This document shows, piece after piece, positions 33,094 to 40,404 of a DNA stretch of 45,445 bases (position 1 is its first letter; every line of letters starts with the position of its first letter). The translations under genes were made by a program, and so were the position numbers. The notes under the pieces were generated by a model, which was given only the letters and a program-made list of their open reading frames with translations, was not told the DNA's origin and did not search any database. The stretch comes from Ruminococcus sp. (GTDB lineage Bacteria; Bacillota; Clostridia; Oscillospirales; Ruminococcaceae): the NCBI GenBank assembly GCA_018376535.1, contig JAHABC010000016.1, positions 1-45,445 on the forward strand, in the 5' to 3' direction.

Positions 33094-34047
33094 ATGAAGA
33101 TAAACTTTCATATTCCAGACTTCGTTCGCCATATGAAACTAAATCTAATATTAGCCGATACTCTTAGACAACGCCCCGAATGTTTCTACGATGGCGTTAA
33201 TATAGGTTCGGTATATGGAACTTTTCCAACATCTATGTGGAACGGTGGCAGATTGTTCTGTGGCACTATAGACCCTCGTATGATAGACTACATTCTAAGG
33301 CAGTTCAACGCTAGAGGTATTCCTTGTAGATACACTTTTAGTAATCCGTTAATCACTGAGGAAGTTCAACTTAAAGATGAATTTTGTAATCACTGTTTAA
33401 AGATTGCTGAAAATGGTCTAAATGAAGTTATAGTGTTATCGCCACAACTAGAACAGTACATTAGAAAAAACTATCCTAAATATCCATTGATATCCTCTAC
33501 TTGTAAGCAGATAGAAGATATTGACGATGTAATATCCGAACTAAACAAAGACTACAAGTTTGTAGTACTAGACTATAATTGGAACAATCAATTTGATGTA
33601 TTGGAAAAACTTCCACATAAGGAAAAGTGTGAGATACTCATAAATGCGTGTTGCACACCACATTGTAAGCGTCGAAAAGAACACTATTACACCATCGCTA
33701 AACAACAGATAGACCTTGCTAAACATTTTAAATACACTCCGAATAAGCCTATAACTAACTTCCAAGATTTTTCATGTCCACAAATGGCTTTGGAATTTTA
33801 TGAAACTACAAAGTTATCCATACACGTTACACCAGAAGATATCTATAATAAGTACGCTCCTATGGGTTTTGTAAACTTCAAAATTGAGGGCAGACAACTT
33901 TCCGATGTAGCTGTATTAGAAAGTTATATGTATTATATGGTAAAGCCTCAATATCGTGATGAGATTAGACTTCATATACTGTTATTGCTATTTGGTCAAC
34001 CTGGTTCGGCTAATAGTGGAATGTCCACCCGTATGATGAACAGATAA
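33094..34047 (+). CDS. U32-peptidase-like protein of unknown function
   Basis: This 317-residue protein resembles the collagenase-like U32 group only in places: it has RYTFSNPLI after a GTIDPRMI strand, a Cys-rich INACCTPHCKRRKEHY segment, a later DFSCPQMALEFY Cys, and VNFKIEGRQLSD, the U32-type KIEGR motif near the end. U32 relatives include RNA hydroxylases and prephenate-dependent modifying proteins with Fe-S clusters, and the four clustered Cys here could bind metal. I recall unnamed homologues of this layout in Ruminococcaceae. The function is unknown. ATG follows AAAGGA. It is monocistronic. Confidence 0.7.
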   Translation: MKINFHIPDFVRHMKLNLILADTLRQRPECFYDGVNIGSVYGTFPTSMWNGGRLFCGTIDPRMIDYILRQFNARGIPCRYTFSNPLITEEVQLKDEFCNHCLKIAENGLNEVIVLSPQLEQYIRKNYPKYPLISSTCKQIEDIDDVISELNKDYKFVVLDYNWNNQFDVLEKLPHKEKCEILINACCTPHCKRRKEHYYTIAKQQIDLAKHFKYTPNKPITNFQDFSCPQMALEFYETTKLSIHVTPEDIYNKYAPMGFVNFKIEGRQLSDVAVLESYMYYMVKPQYRDEIRLHILLLLFGQPGSANSGMSTRMMNR

Positions 34048-34094
34048 TACTCTAAAATTTTACTTAGTCTTAAATAAAAAGTTACGAAACTACG

Positions 34095-34123
34095 TTGATT
34101 TTTATTCTAAAATGTGATATAAT
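34095..34123 (+). promoter_or_regulatory. Promoter of a candidate small RNA
   Basis: TTGATT, 17-base spacer, TATAAT with extended TG. No gene starts before the terminator at 34175-34201. Confidence 0.8.
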
Positions 34124-34129
34124 CTATTT

Positions 34130-34200
34130 GAAAGATTAGAAAAAATAAATTAAACGCCTTTCAAACTTTTTTAGTGCAACTTAAAGTTGCATATTTTTTT
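34130..34200 (+). ncRNA. Candidate small RNA of about 70 nt
   Basis: The segment between a strong promoter (34095-34123) and a terminator (34175-34201) has no ORF with a ribosome site. Its 5' end can fold: TTTGAAAG (34127-34134) pairs with CTTTCAAA (34158-34165), leaving an A-rich loop. It could be a stand-alone small RNA. It could instead be an attenuated leader of the XRE gene at 34333, but that gene has its own promoter downstream. Confidence 0.6.
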
Positions 34201-34201
34201 G
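34175..34201 (+). terminator. Terminator of the candidate small RNA
   Basis: A 6-bp stem (TGCAAC with GTTGCA), 5-base loop, then TATTTTTTT. Confidence 0.8.
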
Positions 34202-34243
34202 TGCTTTTTTAATTACCATATTTTTACTGCTACTTAAAGTTGG

Positions 34244-34272
34244 TTGAAATATTCTACTTATTGATATATAAT
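34244..34272 (+). promoter_or_regulatory. Promoter of the XRE membrane regulator
   Basis: TTGAAA, 17-base spacer, TATAAT. Confidence 0.75.
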
Positions 34273-34332
34273 AAATACAGAAACTTCAAGATTTATAACT
34301 AAATTATTAACGTTTGGAGATGATTGGTTTTT

Positions 34333-35628
34333 ATGAAATTTGCATACAAATTACAAGAATTAAGAAAAGGTAGCGGAATGTCACAAGAAGAATTTGCTGA
34401 ACTTTTAGGAGTATCTAGGCAATCTGTATCTAAGTGGGAAAGTGGCAAAGGATATCCTGAAATAGATAAGTTAATATTTATAAGTAATTACTTTAATACA
34501 TCACTAGATTTACTACTTAAAGATACTTCTAATTGTGAAGATAGTAGTTCAATATTAAAAGATAGTCAATCTGTAAAGAGTTCCAATAGCACTCCTAGAA
34601 AGACCATAAAACTTACTAAACCAGAAGATATTGATAATTTTAACAATCAAACTACCTATATAAGCGAACCTATACCTAACAAAAAAAAAGAAAATTATCC
34701 AATAGAAAGAGTTAGTATATCTACCAATACACAAGTTAGACCTATTAAAAATCACACTTTTGGAAAAAAGCGTAAAAAAATAAACTTTTCTAAGATAGGT
34801 CAAATAGTAGTAGGAACTATATTAGTGGCTAGTATAATAATTCCATTAGGAATGAGTTCTCGAAGTAATGTAGATTATGAGGACAGCGTCGCCACTACTT
34901 CTGATGCAATTGATATAGAAGATAACTATATAAGTCCAGCTGAAGAATATGACCAATACGGCGTGGATTGGTTAGACTATGGAATAACTTGGGAAACCCT
35001 TTACGATGACGATTTAACATCTACTTATGAACAAAAACTTCTTAATGATATGGATAATATATCCGATATAACTCAACTAGTAGATACCGAAGGTAATATC
35101 TATTATACAAGTTATGAGGCTCTTGCTACATATCAAGAGGCAGAATACAGAATGAAAACTGAACTTAACTGTACATTACTATATCAAAAGTACATTGCTT
35201 TCAAAGGATACAAAAACTGTACTTTTAAAGAATTATACTCTTTGGATATGGAAGAATGGGTTATAATAAATACTTCCATGTTAAATAAATACATGGAAGG
35301 TAATGACCCATCTCTCATACCAGATTACAACAATATGTATTTTGATGATATTCTTGATACTCCATCAGAATATTCTAATGAGAACACAGCACCTTTTGAA
35401 GTCGTATTTAGAATTGATAAGGAATCTAAGGCAAGTGTACCTACAAATATCTTAAATTCATGTAGCTATGCTATGAATGATAGAAAATCTAAGTTAACCA
35501 TGCAACAGTATATCAGTACATATGAAGATTTTAATAGTAAATATGAATTAGTAAACTATCGAAAAAGTAGTGTTACTTTTGTTCCAAAGGTTTTTGTTAC
35601 AGTACCTCTAACAGATACCCTTGATTAA
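34333..35628 (+). CDS. Membrane-anchored XRE-family regulator
   Basis: This 431-residue protein has an N-terminal XRE helix-turn-helix (residues 5-60: LQELRKGSGMSQEEFAELLGVSRQSVSKWESGKGYPEIDKL). A polar, basic linker follows to about residue 150, then one membrane helix (IGQIVVGTILVASIIIPLGM) and a 260-residue acidic, Tyr/Asp-rich outer domain I do not recognise. The layout suggests a one-component sensor that couples an external signal to DNA binding, or an anchored protein of another role. The frame includes a TTG at 34324, but ATG at 34333 is preferred because the earlier codon abuts the GGAGATGA site. It stands alone. Confidence 0.75.
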   Translation: MKFAYKLQELRKGSGMSQEEFAELLGVSRQSVSKWESGKGYPEIDKLIFISNYFNTSLDLLLKDTSNCEDSSSILKDSQSVKSSNSTPRKTIKLTKPEDIDNFNNQTTYISEPIPNKKKENYPIERVSISTNTQVRPIKNHTFGKKRKKINFSKIGQIVVGTILVASIIIPLGMSSRSNVDYEDSVATTSDAIDIEDNYISPAEEYDQYGVDWLDYGITWETLYDDDLTSTYEQKLLNDMDNISDITQLVDTEGNIYYTSYEALATYQEAEYRMKTELNCTLLYQKYIAFKGYKNCTFKELYSLDMEEWVIINTSMLNKYMEGNDPSLIPDYNNMYFDDILDTPSEYSNENTAPFEVVFRIDKESKASVPTNILNSCSYAMNDRKSKLTMQQYISTYEDFNSKYELVNYRKSSVTFVPKVFVTVPLTDTLD

Positions 35629-35811
35629 TATGCACAAATTAAAGAAGTTAAATTCCGTGAAATTTGTAATATATGTAGAACTTGAATATTTTTTAAAAAT
35701 TAATGTAACATTTTAGGGTTTTGAACAGTTTTATATATAGAAAGAAAAAATCTCTTTCTAAATTTCTAAAATTTGAAAATTCCTTTTTTAAATCTCTCTC
35801 AATAAAGTAAG
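35629..35811 (+). other. AT-rich non-coding stretch after the XRE gene
   Basis: No ORF with a ribosome site is seen. It holds a segment (about 35672-35740) imperfectly repeated at about 35892-35952: both start TAGAACTT, contain TGTAACATTTT and end near TTATATATA. A small hairpin (AGAAAGA with TCTTTCT) lies at 35739-35759. The stretch ends in the terminator at 35812-35843, so it may be a long 3' leader of the XRE gene or a separate RNA. Confidence 0.5.
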
Positions 35812-35843
35812 AACCTCCGTAATATAGGAGGTTTTTATTTTTT
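35812..35843 (+). terminator. Terminator in the non-coding stretch
   Basis: A 7-bp stem (AACCTCC with GGAGGTT), 8-base loop, then TTTTATTTTTT. Confidence 0.85.
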
Positions 35844-35957
35844 GTGAGATATCACAAATTAGAGTTGAACTATCAACTTTGATTTATTCAAAACGTAGAA
35901 CTTAATTTTTTAGTGTAACATTTTTAGTATCTAAACGGTTATATATATGAACGTTAT

Positions 35958-36125
35958 TAATAGAGGGCTTGGGGATTAGTGAAATACTATTTTATTTAAA
36001 AGAGAAATATAATTTTATATGTAGAATATTTTGAAAGTATATATATAGCTATTATTAAAGTAGATTGCCCTCTCTACTTTAAAATATAAAAAGAAATCTA
36101 TAATAAATATAGATTTCTTTTTTTT
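35958..36125 (+). ncRNA. Candidate structured RNA with a loop pseudoknot
   Basis: A hairpin AAAGTAGA (36057-36064) with TCTACTTT (36073-36080) presents the loop TTGCCCTC. The loop's GCCCTC (36067-36072) is fully complementary to GAGGGC at 35963-35968, about 100 bases upstream, so a pseudoknot or an alternative long-range stem can form. A strong terminator (36090-36125) follows ten bases after the hairpin. The segment has no ORF and its own start is unclear; TTGATT-N17-TTAATT before 35915 is a weak promoter candidate. I do not recognise it as 6S, RNase P, tmRNA, SRP RNA or a known riboswitch. Confidence 0.55.
36090..36125 (+). terminator. Terminator of the candidate structured RNA
   Basis: A 13-bp perfect stem (AAAGAAATCTATA with TATAGATTTCTTT), 5-base loop, eight T. 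Confidence 0.93.
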
Positions 36126-36151
36126 GAATAATATATGTCATAATTTCATAG

Positions 36152-36180
36152 TTGAAAGTATCTGTTGATAGTGATATAAT
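36152..36180 (+). promoter_or_regulatory. Promoter of the CAP-dockerin gene
   Basis: TTGAAA, 17-base spacer, TATAAT with extended TG, 32 bases before the start codon. Confidence 0.85.
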
Positions 36181-36212
36181 GTAAGTATCTACAATACATG
36201 GAGGTTTTTATT

Positions 36213-37550
36213 ATGAATATAAAAAAATTAGTTGCAGGGATACTCATATTTTCAATGATAGTACCTACTATAAGCAATATCGACTATAATAATATCATTC
36301 AAGCGAACGCAGAAACCATAAACGGTATAGATAAACAACAGTATGAAGATTTAACTAATCAAATGTTGAACCTTTTAAATGAATATAGAACTGCTAACGG
36401 CTTAGAACCTGTTAAATCCAGTCCACTTATGATGGAAATGGCTCAACAGAGAGCAAAAGAACAAGAAGAAACTGGATTAAGTCATATGCGTCCAGATAAT
36501 AGCGTGTGCTTTACAATATTCCATGATTATGATGTATACTGTTATACTTATGGAGAAAACGCATCTATGGGTAGAAGCACTCCTGAAGCCACTATGGAAG
36601 GTTGGAAACAATCGCAAGGACATAACGAAAATATGTTGGAAAAGGATTTCACTCACGTTGGCATAGGAATTACTTACTACAACGGAACTTACTACTGGAT
36701 ACAACTATTTGCAGGTACTGTAGATGAAAAAATAACATCTAATGACTATGTAAGCAAAGATACTTCTAGTACTACTACTACTACGACTCCAACAGATACC
36801 ACTGTTACTACTACAACCACTACCACAACAACAACAACAACAACTACTACTACTACATCTGCAACTACTGTAGAACCATCTAGTAATGATATATACTTCA
36901 AAGATTGGAAACTACTTGAAAGTGACAAGTATTCTGAAAATCTAGGCGACAGTTTCATAGATGTAATAGGTTCTAGGAACGGCAACACCACCATAGACAA
37001 CACTACTTTCGATAACGGTATAGAAATGTGGATTGCTCGTTGGAACTATTCAGCTGAAAAAAGTTGGGCTTGGGCTACTTATGAAATTCCTAGCAACGTG
37101 GATAAGTTTACTGGAACTCTTTCCATATTAAAAGACTCTTATAACACTACAAACTTTGAAACTGTACTTTCAATATCCATTGATGATGAGGTAATCTACT
37201 CATACACAATATATCCAAACTCAGAGCCACAACATATAGATATCGATTTAAAGGGTGCATCTACCATGAAGATAAGTGTATCAGATGTAACTGCCGTTGA
37301 GGGTGGAACATCTTTCTGTATAGGTGATGCCAAATTTTCCAATAGTGGTTCAACCGATACCATTCTATTAGGCGATGTAAATTGCGACAAGCAAGTAAAG
37401 AGTAACGACCTATTAATCTTAAAAAGATATCTATTAGGTTTAGAAGAACTATCCACACAAAGTTTAAAAAATTCCGACCTATCACAAGATGGGTCTGTAA
37501 AGAGCAACGATTTACTTCAACTAAAAAAGATACTTCTTGGTTTAGAATAA
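36213..37550 (+). CDS. Secreted CAP-domain protein with C-terminal dockerin
   Basis: This 445-residue protein has a Sec signal peptide (cleavage near QANA, residue 33). A CAP/SCP-like domain follows at about 45-165 (LLNEYRTANGLEPVKSSPLMMEMAQQRAKE, GLSHMRPDN, YGENASMG, GHNENMLEKDFTHVGIG). A Thr-rich linker encoded by ACT/ACA/ACC runs covers about 175-215, then a beta-rich module of about 160 residues that I cannot name. The end is a type I dockerin with two calcium-binding repeats (GDVNCDKQVKSNDLLILKRY and SDLSQDGSVKSNDLLQLKKI). The dockerin implies attachment to a cohesin-bearing scaffoldin, as in ruminococcal cellulosomes. An upstream ATG (36198) overlaps the GGAGG site, so 36213 is the start. 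It has its own promoter and terminator. Confidence 0.92.
   Translation: MNIKKLVAGILIFSMIVPTISNIDYNNIIQANAETINGIDKQQYEDLTNQMLNLLNEYRTANGLEPVKSSPLMMEMAQQRAKEQEETGLSHMRPDNSVCFTIFHDYDVYCYTYGENASMGRSTPEATMEGWKQSQGHNENMLEKDFTHVGIGITYYNGTYYWIQLFAGTVDEKITSNDYVSKDTSSTTTTTTPTDTTVTTTTTTTTTTTTTTTTTSATTVEPSSNDIYFKDWKLLESDKYSENLGDSFIDVIGSRNGNTTIDNTTFDNGIEMWIARWNYSAEKSWAWATYEIPSNVDKFTGTLSILKDSYNTTNFETVLSISIDDEVIYSYTIYPNSEPQHIDIDLKGASTMKISVSDVTAVEGGTSFCIGDAKFSNSGSTDTILLGDVNCDKQVKSNDLLILKRYLLGLEELSTQSLKNSDLSQDGSVKSNDLLQLKKILLGLE
36765..36860 (+). repeat. Threonine-codon microsatellite
   Basis: Runs of ACT, ACA and ACC triplets encode the Thr-rich linker of the CAP-dockerin protein. Such triplet runs can change length by slippage without a frameshift. 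Confidence 0.85.
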
Positions 37551-37580
37551 TCAAAGTGAACAAAAATACAGAATATTTTT

Positions 37581-37613
37581 ATGGAATGTTCTAAGACATT
37601 CCATAATTTTTTT
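37581..37613 (+). terminator. Terminator of the CAP-dockerin gene
   Basis: A 9-bp stem (ATGGAATGT with ACATTCCAT), 6-base loop, then AATTTTTTT. Confidence 0.9.
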
Positions 37614-37624
37614 GAATAAAACTC

Positions 37625-37653
37625 TTGACAAATTCAAATTTATAGTATATACT
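37625..37653 (+). promoter_or_regulatory. Promoter of the ylxM-ffh operon
   Basis: TTGACA, 17-base spacer, TATACT, 41 bases before the ylxM start. Confidence 0.85.
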
Positions 37654-37693
37654 TATAAAGGTTTATAACTTTACACTTATGGGAGGTATCGTT

Positions 37694-38065
37694 GTGAGTA
37701 AGAATATGGACTTCGTTCCACTAATAGATTGCTATAGCTCACTATTGACTGAAAAACAACGCAACGTAATTGAACTGTATTATTACGATGATTTATCCCT
37801 TTCCGAAATTGCTGAGCATACTCACACTACACGTCAAGGAGTGTATGATAACGTTAAACGTGCAGAGTACTATTTAATGGAACTCGAAAACAAACTCGGC
37901 TTTGTAAAAAAATCCAATAGATTGAATAAACTTCTAAATGAAATTGAAGTACAATCTCAAAAGATAGTATCTCTTGATAAGGGTAACTCTTGTGAGATTG
38001 TTAATATAGCTGAAAATATTTCTCAGCTTGTGGAAAATGGTAAAAATTTTCTGATAGATTTATGA
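37694..38065 (+). CDS. ylxM: YlxM-family helix-turn-helix protein
   Basis: This 123-residue protein is the conserved small partner encoded before ffh in Firmicutes. A sigma-70 region-4-like helix-turn-helix lies at residues 16-60 (LTEKQRNVIELYYYDDLSLSEIAEHTHTTRQGVYDNVKRAE), followed by a coiled tail. In streptococci YlxM has been reported to bind components of the signal recognition particle. The start is GTG with GGGAGG seven bases upstream; an in-frame ATG at 37679 overlaps that site. The stop is 15 bases before ffh. Confidence 0.9.
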   Translation: MSKNMDFVPLIDCYSSLLTEKQRNVIELYYYDDLSLSEIAEHTHTTRQGVYDNVKRAEYYLMELENKLGFVKKSNRLNKLLNEIEVQSQKIVSLDKGNSCEIVNIAENISQLVENGKNFLIDL

Positions 38066-38080
38066 TAAGGAGATTAAATT

Positions 38081-39433
38081 ATGGCTTTTGAAGGTCTTTC
38101 AGATAAACTTAATAAGGTATTTAAAAAGTTAAAATCTCGTGGTAAACTTACCGAAGCAGACGTTAAAGAGGCTATGCGTGAAGTTAAACTAGCTCTTTTA
38201 GAAGCAGACGTTAGCTACAAGGTTGTTAAGGATTTTATTAAAAAAGTTTCCGAACGTGCTGTCGGTGCTGAAGTTCTTGAAAGTTTAACCCCTGGTCAAC
38301 ATGTAATTAAAATCGTTAATGAGGAACTTTGCGATTTAATGGGTAACTCTAATGAAAAGATTAACTTTTCATCTAAAGGACCTACAATAATCATGATGTG
38401 TGGTTTACAAGGTTCTGGTAAAACTACCCACTCTGCTAAGTTAGCAAAGTACTTAAAAGAAGATGGTCATAGACCTATGTTAGTCGCTTGTGACGTATAT
38501 CGTCCTGCTGCCATTGAGCAACTTAAAGTAGTCGGTGAAAAGGCTGGAGTATATGTCTTTGAAATGGGACAAGCTAGTCCAGTAACCATCTCTAAAGAGG
38601 CTGTTAAGTACTCTAAAGACCACGGCTATGATGTTATTATCATAGATACTGCTGGTCGTCTACACATAGATACTGCTCTTATGGAAGAACTTAAAAACGT
38701 CAAAGATGCAGTAAATCCTAGTGAAATAATGTTAGTCGTAGACGCTATGACTGGTCAAGATGCCGTAAACGTTGCTAAGGCTTTCGATGACGTTCTAGGC
38801 ATTACTAGTGTTTTGATGTCTAAGTTGGACTCTGATACTCGTGGAGGTGCAGCATTATCTGTACTATCCGTAACGGGTAAACCTATAAAGTTTGTCGGCA
38901 ACGGTGAACACTTAGATGACTTTGAAAAGTTCCACCCTGAAAGAATGGCTAGCCGTATCTTAGGTATGGGTGATATACTATCTTTAGTTGAAAAGGCTGA
39001 ACAAGTAGTAGACCATGATGAAGCAGAACGTCTAACTAAGAAACTTCAAGAAAGTAAGTTCGATATGAACGACTTATTAAAGCAACTTAATCAAATACAA
39101 AAGATGGGTTCTGTTAAGAGTATTCTTGGAATGTTCCCAGGTGTAAGCGAAAAGATTAAAGATGCTGACATAGATGAAAGACAGTTCGTTAGAATTCAAG
39201 CTATGATAACTTCTATGACTGAAGCTGAACGTATTAAACCTAGTATTATAAATCCATCAAGAAAAAGACGTATCGCAAAAGGTAGTGGTTGCAAGGTTGA
39301 AGATGTTAATAGACTTCTACGTCAATTCGACCAAATGCAAAACATGATGAAACAGTTCGGTAAGAACGGCAAGGCTACTAGAAAGATTAAAAAGCGTCTT
39401 GCAGGTATGGATTTAAGAAAGTTTGGTAACTAA
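38081..39433 (+). CDS. ffh: Signal recognition particle GTPase
   Basis: This 450-residue protein (SRP54 homologue) binds SRP RNA and signal sequences and docks ribosomes to FtsY at the membrane. The N domain covers 1-90. The G domain has GLQGSGKTTHSAKLA, DVYRPAAIEQL, DTAGRLHID and SKLDSDTRGGAALS. The Met-rich M domain follows with RIKPSIINPSRKRRIAKGSG, the RNA-binding segment, and QMQNMMKQFGK. Length is standard. ATG follows AAGGAG. It is cotranscribed with ylxM. Confidence 0.98.
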   Translation: MAFEGLSDKLNKVFKKLKSRGKLTEADVKEAMREVKLALLEADVSYKVVKDFIKKVSERAVGAEVLESLTPGQHVIKIVNEELCDLMGNSNEKINFSSKGPTIIMMCGLQGSGKTTHSAKLAKYLKEDGHRPMLVACDVYRPAAIEQLKVVGEKAGVYVFEMGQASPVTISKEAVKYSKDHGYDVIIIDTAGRLHIDTALMEELKNVKDAVNPSEIMLVVDAMTGQDAVNVAKAFDDVLGITSVLMSKLDSDTRGGAALSVLSVTGKPIKFVGNGEHLDDFEKFHPERMASRILGMGDILSLVEKAEQVVDHDEAERLTKKLQESKFDMNDLLKQLNQIQKMGSVKSILGMFPGVSEKIKDADIDERQFVRIQAMITSMTEAERIKPSIINPSRKRRIAKGSGCKVEDVNRLLRQFDQMQNMMKQFGKNGKATRKIKKRLAGMDLRKFGN

Positions 39434-39473
39434 TACAAATCTGCTACTTAATATTTTATGAGGTGATATATTA

Positions 39474-39686
39474 ATGAGTTCTCAAACTATTACGGCTGTA
39501 ATATGTGTTATATGTGGAATACTTTTATGTATACAATCGTTTAGTAACTTTACAGTGTTATCACCTAAAAATGAAAAGATGTTTAGACGAGTATCGCAAA
39601 AGGCTCTAAGAGTGTACTACGGTATCTTTGGAGTGTTGTTCTTAATATTCGGTTGCATAACCATCTTTATGAACTTTGTTAATTAG
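39474..39686 (+). CDS. Small two-helix membrane protein
   Basis: This 70-residue protein has two hydrophobic helices (about residues 5-28 and 46-68) joined by a basic loop (SPKNEKMFRRVSQKALRVYY). I do not recognise the family. A GAGGTGATATTA stretch places a good ribosome site before ATG, and it lies 40 bases after ffh on the same strand. It sits where other Firmicutes have rpsP directly after ffh. Its role next to the SRP gene is unknown. Confidence 0.7.
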   Translation: MSSQTITAVICVICGILLCIQSFSNFTVLSPKNEKMFRRVSQKALRVYYGIFGVLFLIFGCITIFMNFVN

Positions 39687-39781
39687 TGCTTATGTGCATT
39701 AATATAGATTATTTCTCCCCTTAGGGATTTAAATACTGCGTCGATATCATTCGCAGGACTTATTACGGAGGTGAATTTAAA

Positions 39782-40024
39782 ATGGCAGTAAAGATTAGAC
39801 TTAGAAGAATGGGTGCTAAGAAAGCTCCTTTCTATCGTATAGTTGTTGCTGATTCAAGATACCCAAGAGATGGTAGATTTATTGAAGAAATTGGTTACTA
39901 TGACCCAACTAAAGAACCTTCAATAGTTAAGGTTGATGCTGATAAGGCTAAGCAATGGATTGCTAATGGTGCTCAACCTACTGATACTGTTAAGGTTATC
40001 TTTAAGAAAAATAATATTCTTTAA
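39782..40024 (+). CDS. rpsP: 30S ribosomal protein S16
   Basis: This 80-residue protein is S16: MAVKIRLRRMGAKKAPFYRIVVADSR start, RDGRFIEEIGYYDP and DKAKQWIANGAQPTDTVK are diagnostic. It binds 16S rRNA during 30S assembly. ATG follows ACGGAGGTGA. It starts the rpsP-khpA-rimM-trmD series, the usual Firmicutes order. Confidence 0.98.
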   Translation: MAVKIRLRRMGAKKAPFYRIVVADSRYPRDGRFIEEIGYYDPTKEPSIVKVDADKAKQWIANGAQPTDTVKVIFKKNNIL

Positions 40025-40082
40025 TCATCTTGGATAGGGTAGTCTTTTGACTGCCCATTCTTGCTATAAGGAGGTTTTTATT

Positions 40083-40316
40083 ATGAAAGATTTACTATAT
40101 ACTATAGTAGAAAAACTTGTAGAAGATAAATCTGCTATTGAGATAACTCAAGACGAACCTAATGCTGAAGGTATTACTGTATTCCATTTACACGTTGCTC
40201 CTGATGATATGGGTAGAATTATAGGTAAACAAGGTAGAATTGCAAAATCTATTCGTGCAATAATGCGTGCAGGTGCTAGTAAGTACAACATGAAAGTAAA
40301 TGTGGAAATTGAATAG
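40083..40316 (+). CDS. khpA: KH-domain RNA-binding protein KhpA (YlqC)
   Basis: This 77-residue protein is a single KH domain with the nucleic-acid-binding loop IIGKQGRIAKSIRAIM. KhpA pairs with KhpB in other Firmicutes to bind many RNAs and affect cell elongation. A TTG-started extension from 40047 was rejected because AAGGAGG lies seven bases before ATG at 40083. It follows rpsP by 58 bases. Confidence 0.94.
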   Translation: MKDLLYTIVEKLVEDKSAIEITQDEPNAEGITVFHLHVAPDDMGRIIGKQGRIAKSIRAIMRAGASKYNMKVNVEIE

Positions 40317-40352
40317 ATATAATTCCATCTTATAAGATTATATAAAAATAAG

Positions 40353-40382
40353 AGGGGCGAAAATCTTCGCCCCTTTAATTTA
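40353..40382 (+). terminator. Terminator-like hairpin between khpA and rimM
   Basis: A 9-bp G+C-rich stem (AGGGGCGAA with TTCGCCCCT), loop AATC, then TTAATTTAATTT. It lies 22 bases before the rimM start, inside an otherwise collinear operon. Confidence 0.75.
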
Positions 40383-40404
40383 ATTTGAAAGGTGATGTAT
40401 TAAC

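Noticed and set aside
35672..35952. ECF-type sigma promoters in the repeated TAGAACTT...TGTAACAT segments
   Set aside because: The distance between the two parts differs between the copies (22 and 12 bases), so they cannot both be promoters of one kind.
36765..36860. CRISPR-like short repeats
   Set aside because: The repeats are in-frame Thr triplets within a coding region, without spacers.
36746..37003. Minus-strand ORF with a long valine run
   Set aside because: It is the complement of the Thr-codon repeats of the CAP-dockerin gene.
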